DNA from: Candidatus Anaerobutyricum stercoripullorum
GTDB taxonomy: Bacteria > Bacillota > Clostridia > Lachnospirales > Lachnospiraceae
DNA length: 12,161 bases
Assembly (NCBI GenBank): GCA_019114885.1
Contig: DXEQ01000220.1
Coordinates: 1-12,161 of the forward strand
Direction of reading: 5' to 3'
Made by a program: the position numbers and the translations under genes. Position 1 is the first letter of the stretch. Each line of letters starts with the position of its first letter. The notes below the pieces were generated by a model. It was not told the origin of the DNA and searched no databases. It saw nothing but the letters and a program-made list of their open reading frames with translations. Of the stretch, positions 1-5,120 are shown in pieces.

Positions 1-87
1 CGCATCGAGGATTCTGTTGTCGGTGCCTTCTGTAAAGACAATCGTGCGAGGATTCTTCTTCAATGTTTCAATCATCTTGGTTAACAT
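1..87 (-). CDS. pta: Phosphate acetyltransferase, N-terminal fragment (cut by window edge)
   Basis: Only the first 29 codons are visible; the gene runs off the left edge. The peptide begins MLTKMIETLKKNPRTIVF and continues with TEGTDNRILDA. This is the typical start of bacterial phosphate acetyltransferase: a short helix, then a strand of the form TIVxxEGxDxRxLxA. The enzyme interconverts acetyl-CoA and acetyl phosphate in the cytoplasm and, with acetate kinase, yields ATP during fermentation. The start at 87 is preferred because GGAGGT (95-100) lies 7 nt upstream; the Met at residue 5 lacks such spacing. An acetate kinase gene would be expected downstream, outside the window. A related phosphate butyryltransferase or malic-enzyme C-domain homologue cannot be fully excluded from 29 residues. 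Confidence 0.78.
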   Translation of the reverse strand, partial: MLTKMIETLKKNPRTIVFTEGTDNRILDA

Positions 88-121
88 TTTCTGAACCTCC
101 AAAAGTATGTTGCATCCCTTT

Positions 122-142
122 TTTCATTTACTATAAATGAAA
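122..142. promoter_or_regulatory. Perfect 21-bp palindrome in the pta upstream region
   Basis: The arms TTTCATTTA and TAAATGAAA are exact reverse complements (9 bp) around CTA. It lies 34 bp before the pta start codon. On the minus strand it contains TATAGT, a possible -10 box, although no good -35 sits at 17 bp. The size and position suit an operator for a dimeric repressor; a short AT-rich mRNA hairpin is the alternative. I cannot match it to a known box such as cre, CodY or Rex. The rest of 88-242 is AT-rich and shows nothing else I can support. Confidence 0.45.
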
Positions 143-242
143 TGTAAATCAACCCAGTGTAATTTATCCTTCTTTTATTTTAAACTTCCTGTCCACGTTT
201 TTCAATAAAGGGATACGATAAATTTTTGCCGGAAATACATAA

Positions 243-301
243 GAAAATGTTTTGGCAGGCCGGCCTTTTGTGCAAAATGTCCGCAGGACCGCAACATTTT
301 C
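243..301 (-). terminator. Possible 3'-end structure after the VanW gene
   Basis: Just after the VanW stop codon, GAAAATGTT and AACATTTTC form an exact 9-bp inverted repeat (plus-strand arms 243-251 and 293-301). They enclose a GC-rich interior with GTCC-GCA-GGAC and the palindrome GGCCGGCC. On the minus strand the outer stem ends in TTTTC followed by TTATG, so the U-tract is weak. A competing 7-bp pairing uses 274-280 with 294-300. It is a plausible but non-canonical terminator. Confidence 0.35.
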
Positions 302-304
302 CAC

Positions 305-1951
305 CTATTCCGCCAAATCGGTATCATCCGGCGTCAGCTCGCTGCCGCCGGTCTCTCCTTCCGCCGTGGTATCCGGCGCCGGTTCGGCCGCCTTTGTGCC
401 CACCCGCACAATCCGGTCCTTCTTCCGGTAGACACAGTAAGCCTCCTTCTTTGAGGAGATCTTCTTATCTCCCTCGTAAAGATTCCGGTAAGTCTGCACC
501 ACATAGCCGTCGTGGCCGGAGGAGACCACCGTGCTGGTGCCCTCCGCCATATCCGGGTCATCCTGATAGACGGTGCCGCAGGAGTTGACCTGCAGAGTCT
601 CCGCCGTCATCTCCACCCGGACATCGTCCAGCTTGGCCCCGTAGATTGTGCAGGTCACCTGACCGCCGGAATAAGCCGCGTCAATGCGGATCGGATAGTC
701 GGTGTCGTTTTTAAACTGATAATCCGGCCCTCCCCAGGATACCGTGGCATCCATACCGATGCCGATGTAGGCGGACACGTAGGAGTGGTTGTGGTGTTCC
801 ACGATCTCCAGATTGGAGAGCAGGGTCGCCTTATATAAAGTCGAAGACACCTGGCAGATGCCTCCGCCCACCTCCTGCACGGACTCTCCGTTGGAGTAGG
901 CCGGCGCGGCCTGGTAACCTCTTGCCGTAGTCCTCTCGCCCAGCGTGTCATTATAAGAAAATGTCTCGCCCGGCAGCAGAATCGTACCGTCTATCGTCTC
1001 CGCTGCCAGATCCACGTTGGACACCCTGGCACTTGACCCGCTCACGTTGGTGGTACAGCTGCCCAGCTTATCTTTAAACAAATGTTTCTTCAGCTTTTTG
1101 GTTGTGATCTTCGGCTTCTTGATCTTCAGCGGAATCGTCACATCCTCGCCCTCTGCCGCCGCGTCAAAAGCCGCTCTCGCACTGTCCACATCAAAGCTCA
1201 CGCCGGTGACGGACTTGACAATCTTGTAATCATTTTTCGGGTCCAGGGTGGCGTTAGCCTTCTTTGTGTGAATCTTGTCATAGACGGCCTGCACGTCCGT
1301 GGCCTCCACCGTGCCGGTGAGCATGGGACTTTCGATCACCGTCTCAAAATCATCCTTCGATACGGCTTCCTTCACCGCCTCCGTAAGCTTCTCCTTGTCC
1401 ACGGACACGCCGGTGACTCCTTTGTGAAATACCAGCGACTCCCCCGTCACCTCGTAGGTGGTCTGCACCGTCGTATTGATGGCCGACAGCCCGGAAGCGT
1501 CGATGGCTTCCCCCAGCTTCCCTTCATCCGCCACCTGCGGATTCTGTGTGAGATCCTCTCCAAAGAGCTTCGCCTTGAGAAGAGCCGCTCCCCTCGTAAG
1601 GAAGCTGCCGTGGCCGTATTCCATGGCTTTTTGGGCAGCGCTGTCCACGTCCATGGCGATGGATGGATACATCTCCACCTGATACTCCGCACCGTTGGCA
1701 TTTACCGTGAGAACCGCCCCGGCATACTCCTCCTCGAAGCTGGTCCGGATCCGGTCCGCCGCCTGCTCCGCCGTCAGACCGCCCACTTCCGTACCGTTGA
1801 CCGCCACTCCGTCCACGATGGTCTTCCCATCCACCATGGAACAGGTCAGCAGATAAGCGGCGCAAAGCACCGCTGCCGCGGAAACGCCCAGCAATCCCCA
1901 TTTTCTGTGCATCTGTTGTTTTTTCTTACGTTTTTCCTGTCTTCTTCCCAT
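305..1951 (-). CDS. Membrane-anchored VanW-domain / G5-domain cell-envelope protein
   Basis: A 548-residue protein with a basic N-terminus (MGRRQEKRKKKQQ) and one membrane segment at about 18-37, so most of it should lie outside the membrane facing peptidoglycan. Residues about 80-290 look like two tandem PG_binding_4-type repeats. Residues about 298-435 form a VanW domain with the signature GGGICQVSSTLY (362-373) and HHNHS (386-390). Residues about 444-520 resemble a G5 domain, followed by an acidic T/E/D-rich tail. VanW was named from vanB-type vancomycin-resistance clusters, but its biochemical role is unknown and no other van gene is here, so resistance should not be inferred. An open frame continues 77 codons upstream to 2182. 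I chose the start at 1951 because AGAGGG and CAGGA precede it, the signal anchor follows directly, and the upstream part crosses a DNA repeat, the likely promoter and a terminator. Confidence 0.85.
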   Translation of the reverse strand: MGRRQEKRKKKQQMHRKWGLLGVSAAAVLCAAYLLTCSMVDGKTIVDGVAVNGTEVGGLTAEQAADRIRTSFEEEYAGAVLTVNANGAEYQVEMYPSIAMDVDSAAQKAMEYGHGSFLTRGAALLKAKLFGEDLTQNPQVADEGKLGEAIDASGLSAINTTVQTTYEVTGESLVFHKGVTGVSVDKEKLTEAVKEAVSKDDFETVIESPMLTGTVEATDVQAVYDKIHTKKANATLDPKNDYKIVKSVTGVSFDVDSARAAFDAAAEGEDVTIPLKIKKPKITTKKLKKHLFKDKLGSCTTNVSGSSARVSNVDLAAETIDGTILLPGETFSYNDTLGERTTARGYQAAPAYSNGESVQEVGGGICQVSSTLYKATLLSNLEIVEHHNHSYVSAYIGIGMDATVSWGGPDYQFKNDTDYPIRIDAAYSGGQVTCTIYGAKLDDVRVEMTAETLQVNSCGTVYQDDPDMAEGTSTVVSSGHDGYVVQTYRNLYEGDKKISSKKEAYCVYRKKDRIVRVGTKAAEPAPDTTAEGETGGSELTPDDTDLAE

Positions 1952-1993
1952 TTTATCCTGCCCTCTTATCATGATCAGCGACATCGCATCTCT

Positions 1994-2065
1994 TTGCCGC
2001 AGCGTAATACCGCTGGCGGCATCGCTTTTTTGCCACAGCGTAATATCGCTGGCGATATCTTCGTC
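1994..2065. repeat. Two-copy 36-bp tandem repeat with palindromic cores
   Basis: Copies at 1994-2029 and 2030-2065 both begin TTGCC(G/A)CAGCGTAATA. Each core is a small palindrome: ATATCGC-TG-GCGATAT in the second copy and CCGC-TG-GCGG in the first. The difference between the cores is compensatory (C...G in one copy, T...A in the other), so the symmetry is kept. The repeat lies between the likely promoter and start codon of the VanW gene, so it would be part of its mRNA leader. It may be a local copy of a dispersed repeat family. Confidence 0.7.
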
Positions 2066-2082
2066 TGCTTTTGAATTATTGT

Positions 2083-2111
2083 AGTATACTTCCCCGAAAA
2101 AGGAAAGCGAA
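2083..2111 (-). promoter_or_regulatory. Possible promoter for the VanW gene
   Basis: On the minus strand, TTCGCT (2106-2111), a 17-bp spacer and TATACT (2083-2088) resemble a sigma-A promoter with a poor -35 (3 of 6). A shifted reading, TTTCCT with a 17-bp spacer and TACAAT (2078-2083), is about equally good. The leader would be about 130 nt and include the tandem repeat. Confidence 0.4.
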
Positions 2112-2155
2112 ATATTCCAAAATGTGTCGGACGATGTTTTGCTCTTTTTGCGCAC

Positions 2156-2222
2156 AAAAAAAGGATGCCTGGCTGGCGACAATCGATTTTATCTGATCTC
2201 CTGTCATACCAGCCGGCATCCT
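2156..2222 (-). terminator. Intrinsic terminator of the metal-ATPase operon
   Basis: On the minus strand, starting immediately after the ATPase stop codon, AGGATGCC-GGCTGG pairs with CCAGCC-A-GGCATCC (14 bp with one bulged base), followed by a run of seven T. The loop is long and contains a further GACA/TGTC pairing. Position and orientation fit the end of the operon. Confidence 0.85.
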
Positions 2223-2223
2223 G

Positions 2224-4317
2224 CTACGCCTCTGTCTTCTCTTCCGGCAAAAGATTTCTCATGCCGTTCAGGCTGATGCACAGAGTTGAGGTATTGTGAA
2301 GAAGCGCCGATACTGTCGGCGGCAGAATTCCCAGAACCCCCAGAATGATAAGCCCCGCATTGAAGCTCATGATAGCTCTGTAGTTATTCTGAATTCTTTT
2401 CATCAAACAGTTACTGATAGCTTTCAATGTGACGAGTTCTTGCAGATTATCTTCCCCAATGATGATATCGGCAATCTCTCTGGCAATCTCCGAGCCGTCG
2501 CTGATGGCAACGCCCACATCGGCGGCCGAGAGTGCCGGCGAATCGTTGATTCCATCGCCAATCATGATGACTTTCCGACCGGCCTTCTTCTCTTTCTCAA
2601 CAAATCCGGCCTTATCTTCCGGCAGAACCTCAGAGTAATACTCGTCCACGCCCACCCGGGCAGCGATGGATCTGGCGGTCCTCTCACTATCTCCGGTCAT
2701 CATGACTACCTTTTCCATTCCGATTTCTTTTAACTGCCTTATGACATCCGCCGCTTCCTCCCGCAAAGGATCTTCAATACAGATGACAGCGGCCAGTTTA
2801 CCTTCCATAGCCATATAAAGATGAGAATACTCATCCGGCAGCTGCCGGAACGTTTCTTCCATGCCCTCCGGTATGATACAGTTGTTATCTTCAAAAACGA
2901 AATGATAACTGCCGATGATCACTTTCTTATCATCAATTTTGGAGGAAATGCCATGGGCTATGATATATTCCACTTTAGAATGAAGTTCCTCATGGACAAG
3001 GCCTTTGTCCATGGCCGCCTGCACCACGGCTTTCGCCATGGAATGTGGAAAATGTTCCTCCAGACAGGCGGCTATCCGGAGCAGCTCATCCTCTTCCTCT
3101 CCGTTGAAAGACACCACGTCCACCACCGTCGGCTGTGCCTTGGTAAGGGTTCCGGTTTTATCAAAAACACAGGTTTTTGCTTCTGCCATGGCTTCCATGG
3201 ATTTGCCGCCCTTAACCGTTATTTTATGGCCGCCAGCCTCCCGGATGGCGGACAGCACGGAAATCGGCATGGCCAGTTTCAGAGCGCAGGAGAAATCCAC
3301 CAGGAGCACTGAAAGTGCTTTTGTGGTATTCCTCGTCAACAGATAAGTAAGTCCTGTTCCCAGCAGGGTGTATGGCACCAGCTTATCCGCCAGATGCTCT
3401 GCCTTGCTTTCCAGTGTGGATTTCAGCTGTTCCGATTCCTCAATCATGGTGACGATTTTTTCAAAACGGCTGGAACCGTTGATTTTTTTTACCTGAAGAG
3501 TGATTTCTCCCTCCTCCACCACCGTGCCGGCATAAACGTAACCACCCCCGCATTTGCGGACCGGCAGCGCTTCGCCGGTGAAGGACGCCTGATTGACCAT
3601 GGCTTCTCCCTCTGTCACTGTGCCGTCAAAAGGAATCACATTTCCCATATGTACCCGGACCAGGTCTCCTTCCTGAATCTCATTCACCGGCACCAGCACT
3701 TCCTGTCCATCCCGCACCAGCCATACTTTGCTGACATTTAAAGACATGCTGTTGGCCAGATCATCCACGGATTTCTTATGGGTCCATTCCTCAAGAATCT
3801 CCCCGACACCCAGCAAAAACATAATGGAAGACGCCGTGTTGATATTTCCACGGACCATGGAGATGGCAATGGCCGTGCCGTCAAGCACAGGCACTTCTAT
3901 TTTTCCCTTTGCCAACGTCTCAAGGCCGTGCCTGATATACTTTATGGATTTCACCGCCGTGAGAACTGCCCGCAGAGGATAAGGAATAAATAGTCTGCCC
4001 CCGTAATAGAGAACAATTCGATTGATCAATTTATCCCCATACTCCTGATTTAATCTGCGTCTGCTGCTTTGACGGCATTCTTCCGGAACTTTCACATCGG
4101 CAAGCCGAAACTCCCTGAGCATCCGAAGGATATTCTCCCTCTCTCCCGTATACCGGATCACGATATTACCGGTGCGTTCCTGCACGCTCACAGACTCCAC
4201 GGGGTCTTTCAGACTCAAATAATATTGAAGCGCGTCCGCCTGTTCACAGGACAACTTTTTCTGACAGTTCTGCAGACGGATTCTTCCCCGAATCTCATGC
4301 TTGATCTTAAACTTCAT
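2224..4317 (-). CDS. Heavy-metal P1B-type ATPase with SCALK membrane motif
   Basis: A 697-residue cytoplasmic-membrane pump that couples ATP hydrolysis to metal-ion transport. Visible P-type motifs are the TGE actuator loop (247-249, SFTGEALPV), phosphorylation site DKTGT with Asp386, TGD (541-543), hinge GDGINDSPAL (587-596) and the C-terminal P1B signature HNTST...N (674-684). Residues 1-75 resemble a degenerate heavy-metal-associated domain (HEIRGRIRL) without CxxC. The membrane metal site, normally CPx, reads DFSCALKLAMP (341-351): Cys344 is present but the proline after it is replaced. The nucleotide-binding HP motif reads HFPHSMA (422-428), so Ser replaces the usual Pro after His425. 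These differences prevent naming the metal; a copper-type CPC pump is unlikely. It overlaps the upstream small gene by 11 nt (translational coupling) and ends at a strong terminator. Confidence 0.9.
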   Translation of the reverse strand: MKFKIKHEIRGRIRLQNCQKKLSCEQADALQYYLSLKDPVESVSVQERTGNIVIRYTGERENILRMLREFRLADVKVPEECRQSSRRRLNQEYGDKLINRIVLYYGGRLFIPYPLRAVLTAVKSIKYIRHGLETLAKGKIEVPVLDGTAIAISMVRGNINTASSIMFLLGVGEILEEWTHKKSVDDLANSMSLNVSKVWLVRDGQEVLVPVNEIQEGDLVRVHMGNVIPFDGTVTEGEAMVNQASFTGEALPVRKCGGGYVYAGTVVEEGEITLQVKKINGSSRFEKIVTMIEESEQLKSTLESKAEHLADKLVPYTLLGTGLTYLLTRNTTKALSVLLVDFSCALKLAMPISVLSAIREAGGHKITVKGGKSMEAMAEAKTCVFDKTGTLTKAQPTVVDVVSFNGEEEDELLRIAACLEEHFPHSMAKAVVQAAMDKGLVHEELHSKVEYIIAHGISSKIDDKKVIIGSYHFVFEDNNCIIPEGMEETFRQLPDEYSHLYMAMEGKLAAVICIEDPLREEAADVIRQLKEIGMEKVVMMTGDSERTARSIAARVGVDEYYSEVLPEDKAGFVEKEKKAGRKVIMIGDGINDSPALSAADVGVAISDGSEIAREIADIIIGEDNLQELVTLKAISNCLMKRIQNNYRAIMSFNAGLIILGVLGILPPTVSALLHNTSTLCISLNGMRNLLPEEKTEA

Positions 4318-4609
4318 GGGACTCTTCTTCCTCAGCGGTCTCCACTGCTTCCTCTTCCTCTGCAGCTCTCTCCTCGTTCATCTGCTGTGCTTCCGCGTAA
4401 ATATCTTCCGCATTTTCCTGAATGGTGGATGCAGTATTCATAATGCATTCTTTAGCGCGGAGTGCCGCTGCGGTACAGTTTGTATATACTTTCTTTGCTT
4501 CCCTGCTGGACAGAATCTTAATACCAGCTGTACCAAACAGCACGCCTGCCGCGAAAATTCCGGTTTTCTTTCCATCAATTTTTGATAAGCATTTTAAACA
4601 ATTTAACAT
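4307..4609 (-). CDS. Small membrane protein coupled to the metal ATPase (DUF6110-like)
   Basis: A 100-residue protein. The N-terminus carries a CxxC pair (Cys4, Cys7, in NCLKC), then a hydrophobic segment at about 17-33 (GIFAAGVLFGTAGIKIL). A helical region with Cys45 and Cys55 follows, and then a very Glu-rich tail (about 79-98). From memory it matches small Lachnospiraceae proteins grouped as DUF6110, which sit beside P1B ATPases; this is recognition, not a search. Its function is unknown. The stop codon lies inside the first codons of the ATPase (11-nt overlap), and AGGAGG sits 7 nt before its ATG, so both are probably made together. The acidic tail and cysteines could bind or hand over metal, or the protein could be a pump subunit; both are inference. 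Confidence 0.82.
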   Translation of the reverse strand: MLNCLKCLSKIDGKKTGIFAAGVLFGTAGIKILSSREAKKVYTNCTAAALRAKECIMNTASTIQENAEDIYAEAQQMNEERAAEEEEAVETAEEEESHEV

Positions 4610-4620
4610 ATTAGTCCCTC

Positions 4621-4701
4621 CTATTTGTGCTTATACCCGGTATACATTGTCATAAACAAACAAAAAATAAGAGCCCACGCCCAGAATTTATGCTTTTCCA
4701 T
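4621..4701 (-). CDS. 26-residue membrane micropeptide, first gene of the ATPase operon
   Basis: A short open frame starting at the ATG at 4699-4701, preceded by a strong GGAGG (4710-4714) at 8-nt spacing, and ending in TAG at 4621-4623. The peptide has a charged start (MEKHK), a hydrophobic core FWAWALIFCLFMTMY (residues 6-20) and a basic end (TGYKHK), the layout of a single-span membrane peptide. The TAG stop overlaps the AGGAGG of the next gene, an arrangement typical of translational coupling. The promoter at 4736-4764 lies just upstream. I believe similar peptides occur in related genomes beside the same two genes, but cannot check. The role is unknown; small single-span subunits that stabilise P-type pumps (for example KdpF) are a reasonable analogy only. 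Confidence 0.75.
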   Translation of the reverse strand: MEKHKFWAWALIFCLFMTMYTGYKHK

Positions 4702-4735
4702 CTGACAATCCTCCCTGTTTTCTATTTTCCTTTTT

Positions 4736-4764
4736 ATTTTAACTCTGTATCCTGAGTATTTCCA
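4736..4764 (-). promoter_or_regulatory. Promoter of the micropeptide/DUF6110-like/ATPase operon
   Basis: On the minus strand, TGGAAA (4759-4764; 4 of 6), a 17-bp spacer and TAAAAT (4736-4741; 5 of 6) lie just upstream of the micropeptide ribosome binding site. A second, weaker candidate (TTGTTC, 16 bp, TATGAT) lies further upstream, at about 4800-4830. I see no clear metalloregulator palindrome between 4765 and 4874. Confidence 0.55.
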
Positions 4765-4874
4765 TATTTTTTCTCTTATCGAAAAACTTTATCATTAACC
4801 GGATCATAGAACTGCATTTTCACGGAACAAAACTTCAAAGAACTAAAATGGTATAAAGCAGAAATATTTACACA

Positions 4875-4902
4875 CAAAAAAACACGGCATCAAATACCGT
4901 GT
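4875..4902 (-). terminator. Intrinsic terminator of tRNA-Tyr
   Basis: On the minus strand, ACACGGTA-TTTGA-TGCCGTGT (8 bp with one G-T pair) is followed by TTTTTTT. It starts 11 nt after the tRNA 3' end. Confidence 0.9.
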
Positions 4903-4913
4903 CTTTCAATCAA

Positions 4914-4995
4914 TGGGCGGAGGTGGATTCGAACCACCGAAGCAATTTGCAGCAGATTTACAGTCTGTCCCCTTTGGCCACTCGGGAATCCACCC
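4914..4995 (-). tRNA. tRNA-Tyr (anticodon GTA)
   Basis: The 82-nt minus-strand sequence folds as a class II tRNA. The acceptor stem pairs GGGTGGA with TCCGCCC (one T-G pair), with discriminator A73 at 4914. The anticodon loop is CTGTAAA with GTA at 4959-4961. A long variable arm follows, and the T-arm is GGTGG-TTCGAAT-CCACC. The 3' CCA is not encoded (the bases after A73 are TTG), so it must be added by nucleotidyltransferase. It is a single-gene unit with its own promoter and terminator. Confidence 0.96.
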
Positions 4996-5030
4996 ATGCA
5001 ATATGCAATTGTCATCTCTGACAGTTCTGT

Positions 5031-5059
5031 ATTATATCCGATTCCCATGAAAAAATCAA
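5031..5059 (-). promoter_or_regulatory. Strong promoter of tRNA-Tyr
   Basis: On the minus strand, TTGATT (5054-5059), a 17-bp spacer and a perfect TATAAT (5031-5036) are followed by a leader of about 30 nt before the tRNA. The leader contains TGTCA-GAGA-TGACA (5010-5023), a small hairpin with a GNRA-like tetraloop that may aid 5' processing. Confidence 0.85.
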
Positions 5060-5088
5060 GTGTTTTTTCTATAAGAACAGCTTCCTTT

Positions 5089-5120
5089 CTGCCGGACCGG
5101 CAGCGCCGCTATTTCGGCGC
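5089..5120 (-). terminator. Two adjacent hairpins at the 3' end of the GH13 gene
   Basis: GCGCCG-AAATAG-CGGCGC (5103-5120) spans the stop codon, and CTGCCG-GTC-CGGCAG (5089-5103) follows directly. Both are perfect 6-7 bp GC stems, but no T-tract follows on the minus strand. They may block exonucleases or slow RNA polymerase rather than act as a classical intrinsic terminator. Confidence 0.4.

Noticed and set aside
305..1951. Vancomycin-resistance determinant
   Set aside because: VanW-domain proteins are common in Clostridia; no vanHAX-type ligase, vanR/S or vanY gene is in the window, so the name alone does not support resistance.
1994..2065. CRISPR array suggested by a 36-bp repeat unit
   Set aside because: The two copies are directly adjacent with no spacer, and no cas gene is present.
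1082..2074. 330-codon plus-strand open frame opposite the VanW gene
   Set aside because: Antisense shadow of a recognisable protein; composition is biased, and the frame crosses the VanW start region and the tandem repeat without any domain.
1952..2182. 77-codon N-terminal extension of the VanW protein
   Set aside because: It would place hydrophilic, repeat-derived sequence before the signal anchor, overlaps the terminator of the ATPase operon and the likely promoter, and a better-placed start with an upstream Shine-Dalgarno-like sequence exists at 1951.
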